64,000 nucleotides of DNA, taken from the NCBI GenBank assembly GCA_035048495.1, contig CM068540.1, positions 10,648,829 through 10,712,828 on the forward strand. The letters are read 5' to 3'. The position numbers and the translations under genes are program-made. The notes below the pieces were generated by a model, which did no database searches, was not told the origin of the DNA, and saw nothing but the letters and a program-made list of their open reading frames with translations. The stretch comes from Euptelea pleiosperma (taxonomy: Eukaryota; Streptophyta; Magnoliopsida; Ranunculales; Eupteleaceae). Of the stretch, positions 55,894 through 64,000 are shown in pieces; the stretch's first letter is position 1, and each line of letters begins with the position of its first letter.

Positions 55894-57325
55894 TTCTCAT
55901 TTTTTTTTATTATTTTTATTTTCGTTTTCACGTCCTCACCGGAGTTGCAGGTTGCAACTCCGGTCGCCAGCGTACCTCTCCGCCTCCACCATCTTCTCCG
56001 GCCGCCTTCTTCTTCTTCTTCTTCTTCTTCTTTTTCTTCTTTTTCTTCTTCTTCTTCTTCTTCTCTATCTTGCTGCTACCCATACTGTTCTGGTGTTGCA
56101 AACAGCAACACGCTACCACTGAAAAACCACCGCCGCCCACTGCAACAACGCCTTGGTGCACCTCCGCCTGCGAACAGCAACCCCGCCGCACCTTTGCCAC
56201 TGCAACCACCGTCTTCTTCCTCCCTGCAGCAACCAGCATCCTTGCTGGTTCTCATCGCCACCATCTCCAACGGTGATCTCTCTTCTACGCAATCCTCTTT
56301 CCCTCACCTTTTCTCTCTTCTTTGTTTTCTTTTTGTTTTGGTTTCTGGGTTCGTTTTTGAGTAGGCTACACGAGCACCTACAGATCCACCACGTTGCCCA
56401 TTTGTAGCATCTCATCCAACCACGATTCGCGCCACCCTCTTTGTTGCATCACAGTTGCAGCTTGCAACAACTCCACTGGCCGAATCTACCATCTTCACGG
56501 CTCTTCCAAGAGGCAGTGGCTGCTTCGTTGCAGACCCTACCTTCTCCAAGCCAACATGCAAATGCCCTTCTCCTCCATCATCACTGTGGGCAGCAACACT
56601 CTCTTAGTGTTCCTCCACAGATGTGCAACTCAATGAGTCCGTGCTCTTCACGGATCAACCACTTTTGGTTCTTCTATTCAATCTTCACGTGCAAACCAAC
56701 CCCGATCCATCATTGCCTTTCCATGGCCCAAAGCACGGGGCAGCATATCACTCGCTCACGGTTGGCATTCTTCAGGCAAGCATCAAGCGTACATCTTCAC
56801 CGTCATCCACTTGGTAGGTCAAGGTAACTTCTTCTCTCACTAGGTTTTTCATCTAGTTCTCTTCTTTTCATTTTCTCTCTCTATTTCCTAGTTCCCCTCT
56901 CTCTCTCTACATTATTTTCTCTCTCTAATCTTTAGCATATTCTTGTTCTCTCTCTATACCTTCCATTTTCTCTCTCTAAAATGCCTCCTCTCTCATTTTC
57001 TCTCTCTACCTATTCTCCTTATATTTTTCTCTATCTAGAATGTTTTTTTTTTTAGTCTGGCTTTGACTGTTGCTAATTCAAATATTGTAAGGACATTTTG
57101 ATTAATGAATGATGAAGTTTGTTTTTATCTATTATTTATTGTGATGGTCCGTCAGTTTTTGTTCTTATTCGCGCTAATCCGACTAATCCCGAGTGCGGAT
57201 CGACATCCGACACGAATCCCTATACAAATCTTTCAATTTTGCAGGATAATCGGATAAAAATTACAAATATGTTGAAGTTAGGGTTTTCGTAACCAACGAC
57301 GCGGAAAAACCCTACTTTCAGGTCC

Positions 57326-58065
57326 CTCACCCTGTCACACTGAGGGATTGGGGAATGTCCAAAGTGCATCCAATGGTTTCAAACATTGTTAAGTGGAGTC
57401 ATCCTCTGCTCAAGCGGTCTCAAAGGGGAGTGATTCAATTAGTCCTTAATTAGTCATTGGTTCCACGTACCAGTTCTTTATCTTTTGGTGTCCTGTTTTA
57501 AACAATGGAGAGAAGATCTCCTGGTCTCAATAACATTAATAGGTTCATAAAATGATGTGACAAAAACATCTATGTGGCAGGACAACTCCATAACATTTTA
57601 GGTACCGGGTCCTTAACCGTTTTCCTACCCTGAATGGAATCCCCTGGACCCACAAAGGATAGGCTTGTTCCCTTGCCTCAGTCCATTTCCTTCAAGACGG
57701 GGAATATGTTAGTCAAACACTAATCGTGTAGTAACCCGGCATAGAGTCCTTAGAAGAGGAACATCTATCTGGTACAGTTCATTAGGGATTACCTTTTTAT
57801 TAGCATTGTACAGGATATCTGAACTTGAGATTCTGTATTTCTTCTGTAAATCACTTACACACTGAAGGAAAACACTAAGTCAAATTCTAGATGAATTTCG
57901 ATAGAGTATAGCCTTATCATAAAATAATAGAATAAGATCCTTTTTCCTCTCCCCAGAGTCCTCTATTTATAGAGTTCTGGGAAGGGGTCTGCACATGTTG
58001 CAGACTCACATTTATAAGGGAAAAAAGATTAAAATAATGAATAAATACAAACAATCTTAAAAAAG
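57326..58065 (-). other. unassigned region with a minus-strand TATA box
   Basis: Minus strand has CTCTATAAATAGAGG (TATAAATA at 57971-57964) in a GC-rich setting like that of the Tat LTR at 40110. It may be part of an LTR of another minus-sense element, but no ends were found. No coding sequence. Confidence 0.4.
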
Positions 58066-58510
58066 TAACCACATACGATTGTGTAGTTAATTGTTACACA
58101 ATCGTATGGCACTAATTCTGGCAGATTCTGCATGCTTTTCGAGAAAAATGGCATATGTGCTTTTCTAGACGAATGAGAGGTTTTCCTACAAATGTAACTG
58201 CATACAGTTGTGTAGGAGGTCCTACACAACCATATAGGACTATTTTGTCAACCCCATTCACGAATTTCGAGTAAAAGGGCAAGGGTGCTTTTTTTTGGAA
58301 ACATGAGGGGTATTCTTGGAAATGTAATTGCATTTGGTTGTGTAGGAGGAGGTCCTACACAATTGTATGTCACTAATTTTCTGCTCCACTATGCGAATCT
58401 CGAGGAAAAGGGCATATGTACTTTATCTCATTTTTGGCCGTAGATCTTCTAGATCTGACTCCATACGGTTGTGTAGCCTTCCTTCCTACACAATCATATT
58501 TAATTGATTT
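58066..58510. repeat. four tandem units of about 130 bp, each with a strong hairpin
   Basis: Hairpins at about 58071 (ACGATTGTGTAG / TACACAATCGT), 58201, 58330 and 58462 (ACGGTTGTGTAG / CTACACAATCAT). Between them run related spacers with GCGAATCTCGAG-GAAAAGGGCATATG-type words. Arms are more conserved than loops. It lies upstream, on the minus strand, of the TATA box at 57971. Confidence 0.75.
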
Positions 58511-59384
58511 CTCTGATCTGTGGGTGGTTGGCTAAGAAATCGAGGCATGCTCTTTATGCAAAAATCCAGCCCTGATTTTACACCCTTGAACAGCTGAACC
58601 GCCTAGAGCCGGCCATGGCGAGACTGAGGAGTCTGCTGTTGTAGGGAGTAGACCGGTGTGGTGGGCCAGAAGCCAATGTAAGGTGTCTCGCATAGAGGCA
58701 GGGGCCAAAATTGTAGGGAGTGTAATGTAGTTCCCATTATGAATGAAAAATCCATGCTTAACGAGTGTTCTTGTAGTACGTAGAGTTGTAGTGAGCGTAA
58801 AATCCAGCAGAAAAAGGCCAAAATAGTGCCGTCAGTTTCCACCTGTTCATATAGAGGTAAAGGACAAGTGGGAAGCGACGGTGTTTGAAAAATAATCCCG
58901 TTGCCAAAAATCTGAACTTCAGCCAATAAGGCACGCTCGAAGAGAAATCAGCACAAAGCCCTATTGGTGCGGCAATCCCAAGGAAAAATAATGAAGAACC
59001 ATGTAATAGTAGGCCATAGGAACAAACAAGGCCTCAAATGGACGCTTGAGGCCACTAGAAATGACGAGTGAAGGCGAAGGGCGGAACCGTCTAGTGAAAA
59101 ATAAGATAATATATAAGGAGTTAGAAATTTTTTCACAAAAATCATTTTTTGTATGCATAGACGCGGAAGCTCTACTGAAATTGTGAGAAATCTAAAACAA
59201 AGGCTCTAAACAACAAAGATTAACGAAAAACAAGGTAACAAAAGAAATTAAGATGAAAAAAATGACCCCAAAAAAGCAAAGAACGCTCTAAGGGGCCGAA
59301 CCTAGGGTGGTTGAGATCTCTCAAATGAGGAGGAGATAACCCGGAGGGTTTTAGGGGAAGGAAGATGGGGTAAAAATGACCCAC
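58511..59384. other. unassigned region, no gene recognised
   Basis: A 107-codon minus frame (58926-58603) has no recognisable domain and normal-looking composition; it is probably part of the same non-coding element as the hairpin array. The rest is AT-rich. Confidence 0.35.
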
Positions 59385-62028
59385 TAATATTTGCTCAAAA
59401 GTGCTTATTTTAAGCCATTATCCTTATAGCGATGTCACATTCTCCTACGTAAAACTTGTCTTTTCGTCGACTTTTCCACGTAAAAGTTTCTTCCATTGCG
59501 TAGAACGCATTCTTTAGACACAAATCGACTATTTGCATGAAATATACGCATTTCGGATAGTCCAATATCAAGCCGTTTTAGTTGAATCTCATTACGCGCT
59601 TTTTCAACTACATGAGACTCTATCAGGCAATTCTCGAGGACTGGCGGGCCCATGATCAACCACAGAAGACTTCTATCAAAGCTTAAAGAGCCAACAGGCT
59701 AGGATAAAAAGATAGAAGACATGTACGGGCAAAGCTAGAGGATCGTAGAGCCAGAAGAAGGACTAAGAGAGAGAAGAATAGCTGGAGACTAAGAGAAGGA
59801 CTTAGGTGTTAAAGGCCACACCAATTGACATCAAAGGATAAGTTTGACTAATTGGTGGAGCGAATGAGAGAGAATAAAGAAGACCAAGGTTCAAGACCCT
59901 CCAATGCTTTTATTTTTGTATTTTTTTCTCACCTCTCTCCTATTTCTCTTTCTATCTATCTTGGCCCATGACCCATGCCCATGTCCACGGCCCATGGCAA
60001 CCAATCCATTTGCAACCTTTTTAGGAAAGGAGATATTTTCCTCCCCTAGTGGACCCCACTAACCTCCCAACACCAGCCTTGGAAAAAATCCATTCTTAGA
60101 CGATTTCCTCTTTGGATAACCATTCCCCCTCTATCCTTAATTCTCTCCTCGTTTACTTGAACGGTTTCCTCTTTGGTAAACCGTGGTCCATCCCTCTCTT
60201 TTTCCTCCATGGTTTTAGCAACCGTTGAGAGCATCTCATCCATTGATGATGATCCAACGGTAGCTCAATCAAGGAACACCTCCCCCTTGGTTTAAAATGA
60301 AAAAAATAACCCCCCATGTTGGAGCATCTTCTTCTTTCTTCTTCATCTTCTTTATCACCCTCTTCTTCTTCTCTCCACAGCACCTAACTGTTCCACTAAG
60401 CAGAACCCACCACCATTTCCACCATCTCCTTCTCCTTCTTCTTCTCCTTCTTCCAATCTTAGACCACCACTTGCTGGTTACACCACCGGACCTGCAAGTT
60501 CTTCCATCTCATGCACCGTTGCTACTAGTGCAGCTACTCCAAATCGCCCCCTTATCTCTTCTCCCATACTCCAGCCACCCTCCAAAAGCCACTATATCAC
60601 CGCCTCCCTCTCTTTCAAACACTCTGGAGAAAATTGCAAACCTGCAATTTTCGATCACCATTAACGCCGGTCATCTTCTCCAACCGTCCAACCTGTAACC
60701 ATTTCCAACCTTTCTCGTCTGCACCTTGCTGATCTCACCACCATTGCAAGGGACCAGCCCAAGAATGATTCCTATAGTTCCCGCCCCACCTACTAGTCCT
60801 CCGTGACTACTCATCCCTTTGGAGCACCGCCAGCATCACAACTCCTCCTCCACCTATTTCATCACAGCCCAGCCAAAGCCACCTCTTAGCCCCTTCTCCC
60901 AGCAGTGATCATCATCATGGTCTCTCACAAGAGATCCACTGCCATCACAAAGTGGACCAGCAATCCTTGCTCCATCACGTGCTCCTCTTCTCCATCCTCC
61001 ACATACAACACCGCAACACCACCTTGCTTATCTGGTGCACCACCTGTACATGGGCGATCTCCATTGTAGCTCCCTCCTCTACCATTTTTGTCCTTGTTGA
61101 CTAGCAACAACCGTTGCTGCTCTTCATGGCACTACACTACAGCTTACCTCAACCCGAAACATCAAGTGGCAGGTCATTCAATACCTGCTCCTCATCTGCA
61201 ACCTTGTAGGACCGGCATCTCCATAGTTGCACGTGCTTGTACTCCACCTATTGCTCAACCAGCAAGATCACCCCTTCCACTCAGTTTGGTTCGAGGTTGC
61301 ATGCTATGCAACACTCCAGCCACGTAGACAACACCATCTCCAAAGGTGTTGCCATCTTCACTAGCTGCCCATCCTCGCAGCACACTACCAACCACCAGTA
61401 ACTCTATTGTCCATCTTGTGGGCCAACAGCTTGAGTCCTCTATTGTTTACCATGGTAAGTTGCTATCATCCCATGGGCTTGTGGTAAAATCACTTTTCTC
61501 TTTCTATCTCTTCTTCTTTTTCTCTCTCTAGGAAGAATTTTCTATCTCTAGTCTTGGTTTTCTCTCTAAACCCAATTTTCTCTCTTGAATCTCTCTCTCA
61601 ATTTCTCTCTCTTAGTTCTCTCTCTCTCTAGAACCATTTCTTCTTTAAAATCTCACTTTCTCTTTCTACCTCGTTTCTCTCTCTAGCTTAATCTATATTT
61701 TGAATGCTTTCTGGATTAATTTCCCTTTCTTTTATTCAATTTTTGTAAACATTTGACTCATTATTAAATTTAGTTGAAATATATTTATACTTTGTGTTAT
61801 CATTTTATTTGATTTATGCTAATTAGTTGATAAAGTCTCGCCAAAAAGATTGTTTTAAAAATCGAATCACCTTTCTCACCCTTTCATTATTTTTAGCAAA
61901 TTTCGTTTAATTTGTTCTTTATTTGCCCTAACCCCGAGTGCGAACGATATCCGACACGAGCTACTGTGCATATCTGCATTTTTTGCAGATTAAGTGAACC
62001 AATTCGGAAAAATAGACCAAAGACTTCA
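59385..62028 (+). mobile_element. diverged F-family LTR (about 2644 bp)
   Basis: Starts TAATATTTGCTC, a mutated form of the family terminus, followed by CTACGTAAAAC and GCGTAGAACGC motifs. It has the tRNA-like module (A box 59844, B box 59888), a CT-rich leader, a perfect donor GTAAGT (61455-61460, preceded by CATG), branch-like CTAAC (61928), acceptor TTTTGCAG (61981-61988; 534-bp intron-like unit) and an end near GACTTCA (62028). No target duplication was found, so it is old, or it is a 5' LTR whose element continues at 62029. Confidence 0.75.
59840..59925 (+). promoter_or_regulatory. tRNA-like Pol III A/B-box module
   Basis: A box TTGACTAATTGG (59844) with GTGGAGC completing a D-arm, B box GGTTCAAGACC (59888), 44 nt between starts, then TTTTATTTTT. 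Present even in this diverged LTR. Confidence 0.7.
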
Positions 62029-62362
62029 ATAGATCTCCCAAACGAGGGGGAAACATTGGATGAGATTCTAGGGGATGATAATAGGGGGGAAAACAGAAAT
62101 GCCCTCCAAATTTGGGATGAAACCACTCAAAATCGAAGGAGAATCAACGATTTGAAACGGGATTCCCCCCATCATTCCTCATGAAACAGTTGAATGATCA
62201 AAGATCCTAAGTATAACGGTTCTAAGAGAAAAAATAGAAATCTGACTCGATTTCTGTGGTGTATGCAATGCTGGTTTCGTAGAGACGACACACAAAGTGG
62301 CGTGAGTGGACAATCACGTAGAACCGCTTGACGAAAATAGGTTAAAACAAACAAGAAGGAAA

Positions 62363-62848
62363 ATGGCACCAAAAGTGAAAGCTGGGAAAAAGAAACTAGC
62401 CGGGGGCACCATGTACATAAGCGAAACTTCAGAGATGCCGACAGAAGTGCCAAGAGAGGTCCAGGAAGCCGAAAGACCTACCCTGGCACCGGCCCAAGGA
62501 CATGATAAGGAGTCCGCCATAGTAGAGCTCACAGCGGATGGTGAGCAATATACCACACTGCAGCCAATGCAGGTAGCGGCCAAGATGGCCAAGGACATGT
62601 ACAACCCCGCATCAATGATGCTGTACAGGCATGAGCGAGACAGTGCCACAAAAGAAAATTTCTATACTGTGGTGGATAAATACCATGCGAATTGGGTGAA
62701 GTTCATGACGTCGTATACGCAGGAGATGAAGTATAGGGATTGCCTGGAGGGCCTGGGGTTACTCCAACTCGTACAAATAACCTGGGGTTACTCGAACTCG
62801 TCCCAACCGATCTCTGCACGGCCCTGCCGACCCCGTGGATGTAGATAG
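62363..62848 (+). CDS. putative retroelement gag N-terminal fragment
   Basis: First ATG at 62363 of a frame open from 62306. Basic start (MAPKVKAGKKKLAGG), an acidic middle, then LQPMQVAAKMAKDMYNPASM and FYTVVDKYHANWVKF. No family signature was recognised. Position after an LTR and leader in the same sense suggests a gag of the element whose 5' LTR would be 59385-62028. After about 62745 the sequence switches to a protease gene on the other strand, so the last 30 codons are not native. Confidence 0.4.
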   Translation: MAPKVKAGKKKLAGGTMYISETSEMPTEVPREVQEAERPTLAPAQGHDKESAIVELTADGEQYTTLQPMQVAAKMAKDMYNPASMMLYRHERDSATKENFYTVVDKYHANWVKFMTSYTQEMKYRDCLEGLGLLQLVQITWGYSNSSQPISARPCRPRGCR

Positions 62849-63017
62849 GTCGGGTTGTATCCACGTCGTCCATGGAAATGCCCAACAGGGGTAGCATGCC
62901 TAAAGGGATGATATTGACGGACAACCCCATGTCCAGAAGAGCCCTGGGTATGACGACGTCCCCTGCTAGAACCTGAATATACAAAGGGCGATTGCGGTCT
63001 TTGTCATGGCAGACCAT
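62703..63017 (-). pseudogene. retropepsin-like protease fragment of a Gypsy element
   Basis: Minus-strand peptide NRPLYIQVLAGDVVIPRALL, then DMGLSVNIIPLGMLPLLGIS, matching the LTR-retrotransposon aspartic protease pattern (usually D-[TG]-G-S-[AS]; here DMGLS, so the active-site context is altered). It is truncated on the right by the LTR at 63132 and on the left by the junction near 62745-62800. Confidence 0.7.
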
Positions 63018-63131
63018 GTCTGCGTCCGTGAAGGTTATGGCAGGCGGGGAATATTCTATTAACCGCGGGAATTGAGAGGCGGTGAAGGCTTTGACGAGGA
63101 TCTGGGATGTTCCTGCCAGCCCCTAGTCACT

Positions 63132-64000
63132 TGAAAGTAGGGTTTTTCCGCGTCGTTGGTTACGGAAACCCTAAAATCAACAAGATTTGTAATTTTTATC
63201 CGATTATCCTGCAAAATTGACAGATTTGTATAGGGATTCGTGTCGGATGTCGATCCACACTCGGGGTTAGTTTGTGCAAGCAATGAAATGACGGACTTTT
63301 TTCTTGGAATATATGGGGTGAGAATGATAGAGTGATTGAAAACATCTTTTGGTGATTTGTAAAGAGAGAAAATTACCCATAAGCAATAAAGAACCATAAA
63401 AGCAAAATAAGAAATGCGAAATATCAACTTTATTAATTATCAACGAGTGATTACAAAGAAAACTAAACTAAATTCAACTGATGAAATTAATTTAGAAAGC
63501 CATCAAAAATTAACCTAGAAGGCAAGAAATTACTAAGGTAGAGAGAGAAAGTAGAGAGAGATAAGAGACTTTTAGAGAGAGAAAATTGAGGAACACTCAC
63601 CATTGGTTCGGTTGTAGTCTGGCAAGTAGGCGAAGCGTGAATGGGATGTTGGGTGTCGAAGGTTGCACGGGCAGGTGGTTGATGAGCAGCACAACGTGGT
63701 GCTTTGATGGAGGAGATGGGTGTGTGGAGCGGCTATGGTGGTGGAAAACGATTGAGGTAGCGGCTGTAATGGAGTGTAGTGGAGGCGGTACAGCAAGTAA
63801 AGAAGAACCTTGCTGGTTCGGCCAGCAAGGGGTGCAGCAAATGGAGGATGGCAGCGTGGTTGAGGGGGCCATCCAAGGAAGAGGAGTGGCAAGCCAGCTA
63901 CAACAGTGGAGATGCAGCAAGGAGGTGATGGAGGGGGCGTTGCTGCAAGGCGGTGGAACTAGTGGAAGAGCTACCATCAACGTGAAGGGCAGCAGGTGCG
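63132..64000 (-). mobile_element. F-family LTR, 3' part, runs out of the window
   Basis: Plus strand starts TGAAAGTAGGG after TCACT (63127-63131, expected duplication). Minus strand donor GTGAGT (63600-63595, preceded by CCAATG) and acceptor TTTTGCAG (63216-63209) define a 392-bp intron-like unit; GA-rich and leader sequences follow to the window end. Confidence 0.85.

Larger units (their letters stand above)
54605..57320 (+). mobile_element. solo LTR of F family (2716 bp), duplication GGTCC
   Basis: Starts TGATATTCGC, ends CCTACTTTCA; flanked by GGTCC at 54600-54604 and 57321-57325. Order: tRNA-like module, TATA-like CTTTAAAAGG (55626-55635), CCCCAATCCCCCTCC leader, two (TTC)n microsatellites, GGAGTTGCAGG words, donor-like GTAGGT (56814-56819), branch-like ACTAAT (57182), acceptor TTTTGCAG (ending 57244), terminal hairpin region. 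The 290-codon frame over 55492-56364 is a low-complexity artefact. Confidence 0.92.

Noticed and set aside
55492..56364. 290-codon open frame on the plus strand
   Set aside because: It consists of Ser/Phe/Pro runs from CT-rich and TTC-repeat DNA inside a solo LTR; the lack of stops is due to composition.
58603..58926. 107-codon minus frame as a gene
   Set aside because: No domain, no neighbours supporting it, and it is embedded in unassigned repeat-like DNA; kept only as a remark.
62172..62649. Hydrophobic minus frames over the gag-like fragment
   Set aside because: No recognisable protein; opposite to a more plausible plus-strand frame following an LTR and leader.
63572..63980. Ser/Pro/Leu-rich minus frames at the window end
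   Set aside because: Leader of an F-family LTR, the same composition artefact.

Overview
This is nuclear DNA from a flowering plant. The evidence is Ty3/Gypsy retrotransposons of the Athila and Tat lineages, an RPM1-like CC-NBS-LRR resistance gene, Mutator-like MITEs, a CACTA-type end and Pol II/Pol III-like signals; there are no bacterial operons. The species cannot be named from the window; a non-grass angiosperm is my guess. About three quarters of the sequence is transposon-derived, and only two host genes can be supported.

Left block (1-18.0 kb). A Tat-like Gypsy element on the minus strand (LTR about 15618-16690, primer-binding site 15612-15596, gag from 15550 downward) was broken twice. 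An 11.3-kb composite element (3681-14993, 5-bp target duplication GTAGT) sits inside its gag and carries a nearly intact Athila gag-pol on the plus strand. A second LTR (1-2759, cut by the window edge) sits in the gag C-terminal region. Right of the Tat LTR lie fragments of the same large LTR family and CACTA-like ends.

Middle block (18-39 kb). This is gene-poor DNA packed with fold-back MITEs (several with clear 9-bp duplications), an 882-bp TIR element, two tandem arrays of a roughly 160-190-bp repeat, and a LINE RNase H relic. Two host genes lie here, both on the minus strand: a small two-membrane-span protein (30448-30801, 5' end unclear) and an 855-codon CC-NLR (35806-33239) whose last LRR part (to 33027) has been pushed out of frame.

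Right block (39.5-64 kb). A decayed Tat-lineage element on the plus strand (PBS 43304; gag-protease; RT-RNase H; second RNase H; integrase to about 54162) has been split by four solo LTRs of one large family. Each is bounded by TG...CA and a perfect 5-bp duplication: AGGTA, CCAGG, TCGAG, GGTCC. Two more members (59385-62028 and 63132 to the window end) and a head-to-head gag/protease junction follow.

The most interesting signal is in this LTR family, called F here (sense TGATATTC...CTTTCA). Every copy that includes the region has a tRNA-like module whose A-box and B-box starts are exactly 44 nt apart, as in a real tRNA gene, followed by a T run. Downstream are a TATA-like box and a conserved intron-like unit (mostly ATG then GTAAGT as donor, CTAAC/CTAAT branch, TTTTGCAG acceptor). 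The family therefore looks like a dual Pol III/Pol II LTR with a spliced leader. In the 11.3-kb element these LTRs run antisense to the Athila gag-pol they flank, which is unexplained.
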